From: Pontederia crassipes
Lineage: Eukaryota > Streptophyta > Magnoliopsida > Commelinales > Pontederiaceae
Reading direction: 5' to 3'
DNA: 64,000 nucleotides
NCBI GenBank assembly: GCA_030549335.1
Contig: CM060198.1
Coordinates: 64,337,958 to 64,401,957 of the forward strand
Positions within the stretch are counted from its first letter, which is position 1, and each line of letters opens with the position of its first letter. The notes beneath the pieces were generated by a model. That model did not search any database, was not told the origin of the DNA, and saw nothing but the letters and a program-made list of their open reading frames with translations. This document shows, piece after piece, positions 22,601 to 31,471 of this stretch. Made by a program: the position numbers and the translations under genes.

Positions 22601-25010
22601 GAATAGGGTTATGTGTGAAGCATATAGCATTCATCAATCACAGGGTAGATCTTTGGCTACATGCAGAGTATACACTTTTTATTTTGAATCCAGTTCCATT
22701 TATAATTATACTATATTTTCATACATTGCCACCATTTATAATTATACTATATTTTAAATAATAGATTCAAAATAATAGAAAATAGAAAAAAATTATTCCT
22801 CACAAATGATGAAACACGCTCTTTATTATTTTTGTTGAGTTCTTAAAAAGATTTCATTTTGAAGTAGTTATTTATCCAACTACTTTTTCTAAATATTAAA
22901 ATAAAAGGTTAATAAAAAAATTATAATATAATAAACAAGAGGCACTGAGCATGATATGTCATTTGTGATGCTTAATTAATAGAAGAATATAATCATTTGC
23001 ATTTTGAAATAAGAGACAAATGATACATTTTATTTAGTGCAACTTTTTTATCTATTTTTACTATATTTGTATTACTCAACACCATGAAATTTGCATTCTC
23101 AAGTCAATGTTGACACCATGAAATTAGCAAACATCCATTTGGAGAAGAATCAATCTTTGTTGATCCAAGACTAAATTTAAATATTAGTCTCTTATTTTAT
23201 AATAATTTAATAAAACTCAAGCATCGAACGATGTCACCTTTTTCCATAAAATTATCGAAACACATATGTGATATATTGTGATTAGATTTGACGCTTAACA
23301 TTTGAATGAAACTTAGAATGAGTTTAACAACCAAGCTATAAAAGATCGACTTGAATCATTTAATAATTTATAAAATTCCTTTCCTTGTGGATGTGGTGAT
23401 TCTTCTTGGTAACTTTGAAGATTTCAAACATCATCATATTATTAAGTCCCAACAACATCATACAATAAATTTTGATATATATGAACTATATCATTTACTT
23501 GACTGATCAGATAGAATTCATTATTTTCCATATTTGAATTAGGATTTTCTTTTCCAATTTTAACCCAATATCAAACATTTTCTATACAAATGAACTTTCA
23601 CAATTTTATAGTTTAAAATTTGTTCTGCAATATTTCAAACAATGAAATCTAATAATTTCTTCATGTAAGAATTGAAAGACTGGAAGTAAAATTTGCAAAA
23701 AACTTTAAGTTTTTTCTATATATTTTTTATGTAAATCCTACATGACTAGTATTAATTCTATTATACATCCACCAATGATGTTCCAAAGGAAGTATAATTT
23801 TTGTAACAATTATATGTTTTAATTAAATTTTATGCTCCTAAATAAAATTTAATCATATATTCATCTATATATGCAATTTACAAATAAATTTATGTATATA
23901 GAAAAAATATAAAGAACAAATTAATTGATAAGTTAAATATTAATCAAACATTTAAAAACAAAGTAATTTTAAGACATTAAATAAATAATGCGCTGCAAAT
24001 TAACTAAATTTGAAATACCAAATAAATAAATAATTGAATTTTTTTATTATTCAAATAACATGGAGGTAAAACAATCAAGAATGTGATAATCAAGTCATCA
24101 AAAAAGACAATAAATCATCATACGGATAATATGTGCAAGACTTATAAACATGGAGGACAATTCAATTACTAATGTAGTTGGAGGACTAAATAGAAATAAT
24201 GGATAAAGTTAGAAAATAAAGGATGAAATTATTCAAAATAATTGTTTATTATTACTTAGATGGCATGCAGAAGCGAGAAATTAGGGTTGACAACTATGTC
24301 ATTAAGGAAATAAAAAATTACTATAGATGATAATGAACATTCTTTTTAAACATAAAATTGAGAACAATCTAAACATAAATAAAAATATAAAGATAGAGAA
24401 TAATTTAATTATGAAATAAGGTTTGAATAGGGATAAAAAGTAAAATTAAACGGCAATTGCCCTTTAAAATATGAGATAACTGGTAGGGTTTGCTTGCTAA
24501 ATATTAGAAAATACTATTAATGAGTAATGTCTATTATTTAACAAAATAAACAAAAAAATTAATGGGATCAATTGACCTATTAATCTCCACGCACCTCAAT
24601 GATTTAAAAAATTTTGTGTAACATAAATATTTTAAGGATAAAAATATTAATAGAAATAAAACAACTTTGAAGTGTTGCACTTTGAACTTCTTAAGCTTAT
24701 ATTAAATCATTCAAATTTAAAGCAAAAGCAAGTTTAAATTTGGGTTGAACATTTTTATTTCATTGTGAAATTCATAATTGAAACGAAGTAAATAATTATG
24801 ATTCCAATATGACTCGTTCGTGTAAATTAAAAGTGTTACACATCCCTTGAAAAAATTGCTTTGAGCTATTTGTATTTTAGGAAACTTGAATATGATGGGA
24901 TTATTAGGCCCCATTTGGAAATTTTTTTGTTATTCTTAGATTGAGCAATTGCTAAGAGTAGTTAATCTAATGTGAGCATGTCCCAAGATCCAATAAACCC
25001 ACTTAGGTCT
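22600..25010. other. AT-rich gene-free region
   Basis: Very AT-rich with no supportable gene. A 24-bp sequence beginning CCATTTATAATTATACTAT is tandemly duplicated with a 36-bp period (22696-22719 and 22732-22755). A near-duplicate of ACACCATGAAATT also occurs near 23080 and 23113. Confidence 0.55.
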
Positions 25011-25034
25011 ACGTTGCCACCAAAGTGAGAAGCA

Positions 25035-25093
25035 AAAATGTTCTGATAGAGATGTTTGAGGTGCCAAACCTTCCCGTCGATGTGAACTCTTAG
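25035..25093 (-). pseudogene. rrn23: Plastid 23S rRNA fragment (3' part)
   Basis: The plus strand reads GGTGCCAAACCTTCCCGTCG and nearby sequence, which is the complement of the conserved plastid 23S region before the helix at the peptidyl-transferase centre. The fragment is too short to be functional. Confidence 0.7.
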
Positions 25094-25104
25094 GATTTCC
25101 CTAT

Positions 25105-25276
25105 TTGGCTGGGTCATTTCGGGGCAAACCTAGACGCTTTCGGGATGCCTCTATAACCAAAGAATGGCAAGTGTTTTCCCTTGTGTAGATCCTATTTCAA
25201 TAGGAACTTGATGAGTCGAACTGCCTACACGTCTTGCTTTTACTGCTATATCAGGAGTTACTCCACGTATTGCTTT
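25105..25276 (-). pseudogene. rps7: Plastid rps7 fragment
   Basis: The minus strand encodes [20 protein letters not shown] and [20 protein letters not shown], a close match to the middle of plastid ribosomal protein S7. After WL a one-base frame change gives a stop, and the next bases read as the ASRKR part of S7 in another frame. The N-terminal part is missing and is replaced directly by 23S rRNA sequence. Confidence 0.88.
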
Positions 25277-25335
25277 CTGGTGGGTTCCCTTAACCAAGCC
25301 GCTGCACGTCGGCTCATTTTTCAATAGGCACACGG
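25277..25335 (-). pseudogene. rrn23: Plastid 23S rRNA fragment (5' part)
   Basis: The complement reads GTGCCTATTGAAAAATGAGC followed by GGCTTGGTTAAGGGAACCCA, typical of the 5' half of plastid 23S rRNA. It is fused on one side to rps7 and on the other to 16S rRNA. Confidence 0.75.
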
Positions 25336-25572
25336 TTAGAGATCACACATGCTCCACTGTTTGTGTGGGCCCCCGTCAATTCCTTCGAGTTTCATTCTTG
25401 TGAACATACTCCCCAGGCGGGATGCTTAACGCGTTAGCTACAGCACTGCACGGGGCGATACGCACAGTGCCTAGTATCCATTGTTTACGGTTAGGACTAC
25501 TGGGGTATCTAATCCCATTTGCTCCCCTAGCTTTTGCCTCTCAGTGTCAGGCCCAGCAAAGTGTTTTCGCTT
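25336..25572 (-). pseudogene. rrn16: Plastid 16S rRNA fragment
   Basis: The complement of conserved 16S blocks is present in order: GGGCCCCCGTCAATTCCT-like, CTCCCCAGGCGGGATGCTTA, AACGCGTTAGCTACAGCACT, and GGACTACTGGGGTATCTAAT. A few bases are missing in the CAGTGTCAG/GCCCAGC stretch near 25550. Transitions at former CpG sites are frequent. Confidence 0.92.
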
Positions 25573-25635
25573 GATAACACAGATTCCTATTTCTCAATGA
25601 TATTCCATGATCGAGACAATTGGCTGATTCCCGTT
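25573..25635 (+). pseudogene. ycf2: Plastid ycf2 fragment
   Basis: The plus strand encodes NTDSYFSMIFHDRDNWL, a characteristic piece of the plastid Ycf2 protein. Only about 20 codons are recognisable; the following residues do not match Ycf2. Confidence 0.75.
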
Positions 25636-26044
25636 TGGAGCATTCCAAAAAGTTGGAGATCCAACTACAAGGAGAACAATATGATACAACATTATTCTAG
25701 TGTCTTTGACCTCTATTTTTTATTTGTCATAGGGTATCGAAGAAAAAAAATCTTGACTTGAATCATCATCTTTTCTTTGACTCTTTTCTTTATATATACG
25801 GTAAATGATCCCAAATGAATAAGTAGTCTGTCTATTCTCTAATTTACCCGACCCGATCCATTTTGGGAACGTTCAGTGCCAAAGTCACTGAATGGGTAAG
25901 TCACCAATCCCTAAAATGGACTACGTAATGTACTTTATCTACTGGGTTATGAGTACTGGTGGGTATTCGAAGGAAGCTTCGGACCCATATTGTTCATGGG
26001 TTGAGAACGGGAATTGAACTCTATGAGGTCAAAGCTTCCATTGT

Positions 26045-26116
26045 TCCTCAATAGCTCAGTGGTAGAGTAGTCGGCTATTAACTGATTGGTCATAGGTTCG
26101 AATCCTACTTGGAGAG
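26045..26116 (+). pseudogene. trnN-GUU: Decayed plastid tRNA-Asn (trnN-GUU)
   Basis: 72 bp matching plastid trnN across its length, including the T-arm GGTTCGAATCC. The anticodon loop reads CTATTAA, so the anticodon is ATT instead of GTT. Other changes (AGTAG for GCGG, CATAGG for CGTAGG, an A in the acceptor 3' strand) weaken several stems. All are C/T or G/A transitions. It lies inside the plastid insert and is almost certainly not a working tRNA gene. Confidence 0.88.
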
Positions 26117-26259
26117 ATTTGATTCATTCTTAATTAAATAATGAAGAATTTAATTAAAGGGCTCGCTTTGACCGTTAGGAAATTCTTGCTCCCATTGGAC
26201 CATTTGTATCTATATACATCAGGATTAGCTTTCCGCTTAACGGTTGGGCAGTAAGGGTC

Positions 26260-26355
26260 AGAGAAGGGCAATCACTCATTCTTAAAACTAGCATTTTTAA
26301 TACCAAAGAGTCGGGCGGAAAGGGGGGAGAGCTCTCCGTTCCTGGTTCTCATGTA
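26260..26355. other. Plastid rrn16-trnI spacer-like fragment
   Basis: GGTCAGAGAAGGGCAATCAC and the later GAGAGCTCTCCGTTCCTGG block resemble the plastid inverted-repeat spacer upstream of trnI. This is recognition from memory of plastid sequence; no gene is involved. Confidence 0.5.
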
Positions 26356-26479
26356 TTCCCCATAATGGATTAGATCGCACCAATATCTATCCTTTTTATT
26401 CCACGACTAAGATTCAATCACTTACCCAGCATAAAAGTACTATTGATATTAGTACACTGTTGAATCGAAATAAGGATTG

Positions 26480-26623
26480 GCTAATTTGATTCGATGGAGA
26501 GATAAACCAGTGGCCCTTTCCATTGTCCAACCAAGAATGGTTGGATTAGCTCACTTTTCCGTAGGTTATATATTTACTTATGTAGCTTTCTTGATTGCTT
26601 CCACATCAGGAAATTTTGGTTAA
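26480..26623 (+). pseudogene. psaB: Plastid psaB 3' end fragment
   Basis: 47 codons plus stop encode the C-terminus of photosystem I protein Psa[38 protein letters not shown], ending TSGNFG where the plastid protein normally ends TSGKFG. The frame is open, but the first 90 percent of the gene is absent. Confidence 0.92.
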
Positions 26624-26769
26624 TTTTGTGAGAGGAGCAAGAACCCACTACTCTCGCAAATTTTTTTATTTTGTAATTATTAATGTGGAGTCCACCATTT
26701 TTAACAAAAAAATGTAAGAATAAGAGCTTGCCCGTGCAGTTAACCTCGAATCAAATGGGATAAAGAATA

Positions 26770-26786
26770 AAGAGGATCCTTATATT
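26770..26786. repeat. 17-bp direct repeat flanking the inverted-repeat element (left copy)
   Basis: AAAGAGGATCCTTATAT recurs exactly at about 28281-28297, on the other side of the long-TIR element. It is longer than the 8-11 bp usual for Mutator-like target duplications, so its origin is uncertain. Confidence 0.55.
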
Positions 26787-26820
26787 TATTTGTGTAACTT
26801 GTGTTTGGCTGGAGAAAATG

Positions 26821-28250
26821 ACTATTTCTTTAGACCTCCCCTAAATTATCATGATTTTTTTGTATTTAACTCTAATATATGAACTCACCGTAGGACATTC
26901 TTAAATTATATTACAAATTTCATTTTAGTTCATCCGTCTAATTCTATTAACTTTTCTATTTTTTCAATTTTTATTTATTAAAATACCTAAACTACCCTTC
27001 TCCTCTCATTTTATCTTTAAAAGATTAAAATAATGTATAAAAATAATTAAAAATAAGAAGGGGCGCTGCCCCCTCTCCCTCGTTGGCGCCAGAAGGAGGG
27101 GCATCACCCCCCTCAAGAAAATCCCAAGCCCTCTCCCATTGAGCTCTGCTTTGTCTCCCACTCCTGGCCTGCCCTCCTTAGATACACCCTCCATGCCGAC
27201 CTTAAGGTCTTGGAGATCGTTGCTCTCTTCGCCATTGACATTTTCACTCTCCTCGCCGCCAAGACTTCTCTGTCCCCGATGTTGCCTAAAGCAATATGCA
27301 TTTTCTTGCCTAAAGAAAGAATCTTTTTTTATTATCTGAGCTTGCCGACAAAGCAGGCTTGCACGGGTAACGGGGGCATCGGCACCCCTCCCGCATGCTC
27401 ATTGACAAGAGAGAAGGGGAGGGGGGCAATCACCCCTGTGAGAGCGACCGGGGAGACCATGCGAGTCATCCACTCCACTCCATTTGCCTTCCTCTTCGTC
27501 CTCGGCTTCCTCATGTACTTTGTCTCCATCATCCTCATCCTCTCTTGATCTGCCTCCTCGACATACCCCTCGCTGCCGTGCTTTCCTGTAGCATCGTCGT
27601 CCTCACCTTCGGCATCCCCGTCTCCCGCCCCCTCATCCAACTCTCCCACCACCTCATCGGCTCCATTGTCTCCACCGCCACGTCCTTCCCACTTCTCACC
27701 CTCCTTGCCACCTGCACTCCCAGGTGACCTCCTTGCCGCCTTTTGATGCATCTAGTGTCGCCTCCTCTATACCTACCTAAGCGTTTGCACTATCGTCATG
27801 CTCTTCGGACCTCTTCCTCGCCATCCTCTTTTTCATCAATGTTGTCTTCTTCCTCAGATATCCTCCGGACATCGTCATCTACCCGGCACTGATTGTGGTC
27901 CTCACATTCTCCATCGTCTACGATCATGCCATTGTCATCTACAACCTCACCAATATGATCTCCATCCTTGAATTCACAGTCGCACCCTCCCTTTGGCGCC
28001 AACGAGGGAGAGGGGGCAGCACACTTTTTTTATTTTTTATATATTATTTTAAACTTTTAATTAAATAAGGTAGTCTAGTCTTTTAATAAATAAAAAATTG
28101 AAAAAAATAAAAAAAATTAGCATAATTAGATGGATGGATTAAAGTGAAATTATGGTATAATTTAGGGATGTCCTGAGTGAGATTACATATTAGAGTTAGA
28201 TGCATAAAATCACAATAGTTTAGAGAAAGTCTAATGAAATAATAAAAAAA
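26821..28250. mobile_element. Long-terminal-inverted-repeat element with GC-rich core (candidate Pack-MULE)
   Basis: The left arm (about 26821-27090) and right arm (about 27995-28250) are inverted copies over roughly 260 bp. The outer parts are AT-rich and diverged, while the innermost 26 bp (27065-27090 and 27995-28020, containing CCCTCGTTGGCGCC) are identical. The enclosed 900 bp is strikingly GC-rich against AT-rich surroundings and has protein-like open frames on the plus strand. Long TIRs around gene-like GC-rich DNA are the hallmark of Pack-MULEs. No transposase is present, and superfamily assignment is inference. Confidence 0.65.
27091..27994 (+). pseudogene. GC-rich gene-like cargo of the TIR element (unidentified)
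   Basis: I do not recognise the protein. On the plus strand successive frames encode hydrophobic, membrane-like stretches: VLEIVALFAIDIFTLLAAK (from about 27205), FAFLFVLGFLMYFVSIILIL (about 27483-27545), and DIVIYPALIVVLTFSIVYD with VIYNLTNMISILEF (about 27868-27980). Stops and frame changes separate them. On the minus strand the same DNA gives Asp/Glu-rich low-complexity frames, which look like the complement of the real sense. A captured, decayed membrane-protein gene fragment is my best reading. Confidence 0.35.
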
Positions 28251-28660
28251 TAATAATGTTAAACAAGAATAAAGAAAAAAAGAGGATCCTTATATCAAAT
28301 GAAATAAAGACAAAAGAGGAAAAAAAAAGAATCCTTATAACATGGTCAAACCTCATTTTTGGAAAGTCATCTAAAAAAATGTGAATCCATTTTTTTTAAC
28401 CTCAAACGAATAATATCCGTATTCTCAATTTACAACAACAACAATAATAAGTGGTTGAAAATAAATGGTTGAAAATATTTGCTGACTGTTCTGATACAGT
28501 AGAAAACCAAAATAAAGTTTTAACTATCATATTTTTTTAATAAAAACTTAGCTATCTATTATCATAGACGAGAAGTATTATCTAAATACACTGAGAATTA
28601 CTAACTCATTAATTCTGACCCTCTATTTTATTATATTATTTTTATAAAGACAAAAAAAAT
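28251..28660. other. AT-rich spacer
   Basis: No gene. It contains the right copy of the 17-bp direct repeat (28281-28297) and a partial third copy (AGAATCCTTATA near 28328). Confidence 0.5.
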
Positions 28661-28799
28661 ATTAAATGAAATCGGAAAGCAAAGGTCCTTGGAAAAGCGG
28701 AGAAGCATCTGACGAGCTTTCTTTCTTTCTTTGGATGCGGCCGCTCCCTTTTTTAATTTCCTTTTCTTTCTCTCTCTCTCTCTCTTTTTTTTTTTTTGC

Positions 28800-29110
28800 C
28801 TTTTTTTTCTCTCCGGCCCTCGGCGGCCCCCACCTTGGCCCGCACTGCCGGGTGGCATCGAGCGGCGCACTTGAGCCCCTCTAGGATGCTCCCACGTGTC
28901 CCCTTCCGGCGGTTGGTGGAGACCCCATTGGTCGGGAGCACGTGAAGGTGTTAACGCTGCCGCCGCTGGCGTTAACATCTGATTCTTTTTAACGGATCAT
29001 CTGACGGCTTCGGTGGCTTTGAAGGACGATGACTTTTTTGGTCCCTCGAAGCCTTTCGCGTGGTCCTACGTCACTCCAAGTCCAGGAGATACCGCCTATC
29101 GCCGGTTGTC
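28800..29110. promoter_or_regulatory. Isolated GC-rich island with G-boxes and a hairpin
   Basis: A 300-bp GC-rich patch within several kb of AT-rich DNA. It holds two CACGTG G-boxes (28893-28898 and 28939-28944) and an inverted repeat GTTAACGC/GCGTTAAC (28950-28957 and 28969-28976, 11-nt loop). The open frames crossing it are short and have no recognisable domain. It could be an orphan promoter, a gene-capture fragment or part of an unrecognised element. Confidence 0.35.
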
Positions 29111-29229
29111 TCCTCCTCTCCCTATTATTTTTCCTTCACCTTTGTTTCTCATTTAAAATATATTTCAAACTTTTTTTTTTGATATATAGCCTCCTAATTG
29201 AGTCAGTAAATTTCGAATTTTTAGATTAA

Positions 29230-31427
29230 ACTTTTAGGAGGATTTAACATTTTTCATAAAAAAATATTAAATTAACTGAGCTTGAATCAGGATAGAGTGT
29301 AGTGATAGAGATGAGCACGGTCGGAACAATTTTTTTAAAAAAAAAATATTTTCAACCCAAAATATATTGAGATTGCATTCTGGTTAGATTTAAAAAAAAA
29401 CTGTTTATTTCGAGTCGAGGTCAGATCTAAATTCAAAAAATTCAAATTCATTTTAGATCAAAATATTTAATATTATATGATGCATTTATATTGTAAAATA
29501 TTATGTTTTATTTATATTTCATATTATAGCATTTTTAAATATAAGAGGTATAAAGTAATCTTATTGATAATAAAAAATAAAATGAGGACTTTTAAATAAA
29601 TTATAATTAATATATTTAATTTTAAATTTTTTTCGAATACTATTATATTAACTTATATGAAATCGGAACATTTGAATCGTCTTGATTTAGTTTTCAATCA
29701 ATCCAGAACGATCGGTTCGAACCCGAGAAGCAAAATTGGAGCTAAATGTGTTCCAAATTTAAAGATTTCTAGCTTCATCGCTAAGGATCGGCCATGACTC
29801 CCGGAACCATTAATTTAATACTTATAGAAATTACATTATTTTTATGAATAAACTAAAAAGTATCATCTTTTAGAAAAAAAAGAATCTATTAACACTATAA
29901 TCGTTGAATTAAGATTATATATATTATTAAATACATTATTACGGGTGTAAGTAAGAACTGAAAAATAAAAAACCTAAAAACCGATTCGATCAGGTACAAT
30001 TTTTAGGGTTTTTCAAATTTGAAAAAAAATTAGATGTTTTTTAAAGCTAAAAAAATCATTCGAGGAGTCCGATGGAGACTTACATAATTTAAAATATTTA
30101 TAAAGTATATATTGATGTTGTATTTTAAATATTTATAATATATAATTACTCAATAAACATATTATTTATCCTATTATATGTATAGAAAATTAATATAAGT
30201 CATAAATAGCATTAATACAATATATAACATGTGAATGTCATTAATTTATGAAATAAAACATCTCTTTATATAATTATTTTTTATATATAAAATGTATAAA
30301 ATATAGGGCATCCAAAAATTCAGTGATTCTTTTAACGCAAATATCCATCCGATCTACAACAATTTCACCCCCTATAAATTATAAATAATTAGATGAATAA
30401 TTCTAATCACATATTTAAAGTTCGATGACTATGATTATGTTTCAAATAATGCCAAGAAAAAGGCAACAATATACGTTCATTTTTCTCACAGTTGTTGTAA
30501 CAAAGAAGAAAAAAAAACATATTTTACCGCAATTTGCGGGCACTCCTAGTTTTTAAATTTAAACTTCAGATTGATCGTTTAAATCTTTTAAGAAAAGGGA
30601 CAGGGAGATAAATATTTTACATTGAATCACGCGTGTAAATTTATCATCCTATTTAAGAGATATTTCTAATATGATAATCCAACTTCATTTTGTAATACCA
30701 TAATTATTAAACTTCTGAAATATTTCGATCGTGGTCATCGCAATTGATTATTTATCAATGGATAGTTAACGTGACATTGATGTAAATGCTTATATAGTAC
30801 CATATTAATATTTATTCTTTCCTTCATATCAAATTTAAAAAAATAAAAATATCACGTTAATATTTTTTCTTCTCCACTCAAACTTAATATTTTATCTGTA
30901 TAATTATTCAACTTTACAAAATTTTCAAATAAGATTATTCAATTTTTCAAAATTTCATGATTATCATTAGAAAATTAAAATCATAAATAATAAAAAGACT
31001 GAAGGCACATGGACCGACTCAACGCGATTTGGGCAAGACAAGACGCACAATTTTTTATGCATATTAAATATATAATATTATAATAATAAGAAAAATAGAA
31101 TACAATTACATTTTTGCCCTAAAAATTGGACTAATGAAAAATATAATAATTATAAAATAAAAAATTTTTTACAAGAGATTTTATCAGATCTGAGGCAAAC
31201 CTTACTATGCTGTTGAGTGTTGAGCCAAATCATGACCACAAAGTTTTTATTTTCTTATATATTTAAATCTTTAATCATGTATTTATAACTACATTATATA
31301 CGAAAATAATTTTATTATATATTTAATAATTATAATATCATCTATATACAATAATATAATTATTTTTTATTACTCCAAATTTTAGGGCAAAAATTATAAT
31401 CGATATTTTTTCCTAATTTTCCCTGAT

Positions 31428-31471
<44 letters not shown>

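Larger units (their letters stand above)
25020..26640. other. Nuclear plastid DNA insert (NUPT), scrambled
   Basis: About 1.6 kb assembled from fragments that are not neighbours in a normal plastome. In order they are a 23S rRNA 3' part, rps7, another 23S part, 16S rRNA, ycf2, unassigned plastid-like DNA, trnN-GUU, rRNA-trnI spacer and the psaB 3' end. Orientations are mixed. Compared with the well-known plastid sequences, most differences are C to T or G to A, many at former CpG sites. That is expected of methylated nuclear DNA, not of a living plastid or mitochondrial copy. None of the fragments can function. Confidence 0.88.

Noticed and set aside
25336-25572. Mitochondrial small-subunit rRNA instead of plastid 16S
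   Set aside because: The distinguishing stretches near 25420-25560, together with neighbouring rps7, ycf2, trnN and psaB fragments, point to plastid origin.
25020-26640. Functional organelle genes or an assembly misplacement of plastome
   Set aside because: The sequence has many transitions, a scrambled order and incomplete genes, so it is neither a working organelle copy nor raw plastid contamination.
27332-27751. 139-codon Asp/Glu/Gly-rich minus-strand frame in the TIR element
   Set aside because: It looks like the complement of the hydrophobic plus-strand frames; acidic low-complexity products are the usual shadow of Leu/Val/Ile-rich sense DNA.
28631-28978. 115-codon Lys/Arg-rich minus-strand frame
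   Set aside because: The basic run comes from a CT/T homopolymer stretch (28760-28810), and the rest has no domain.
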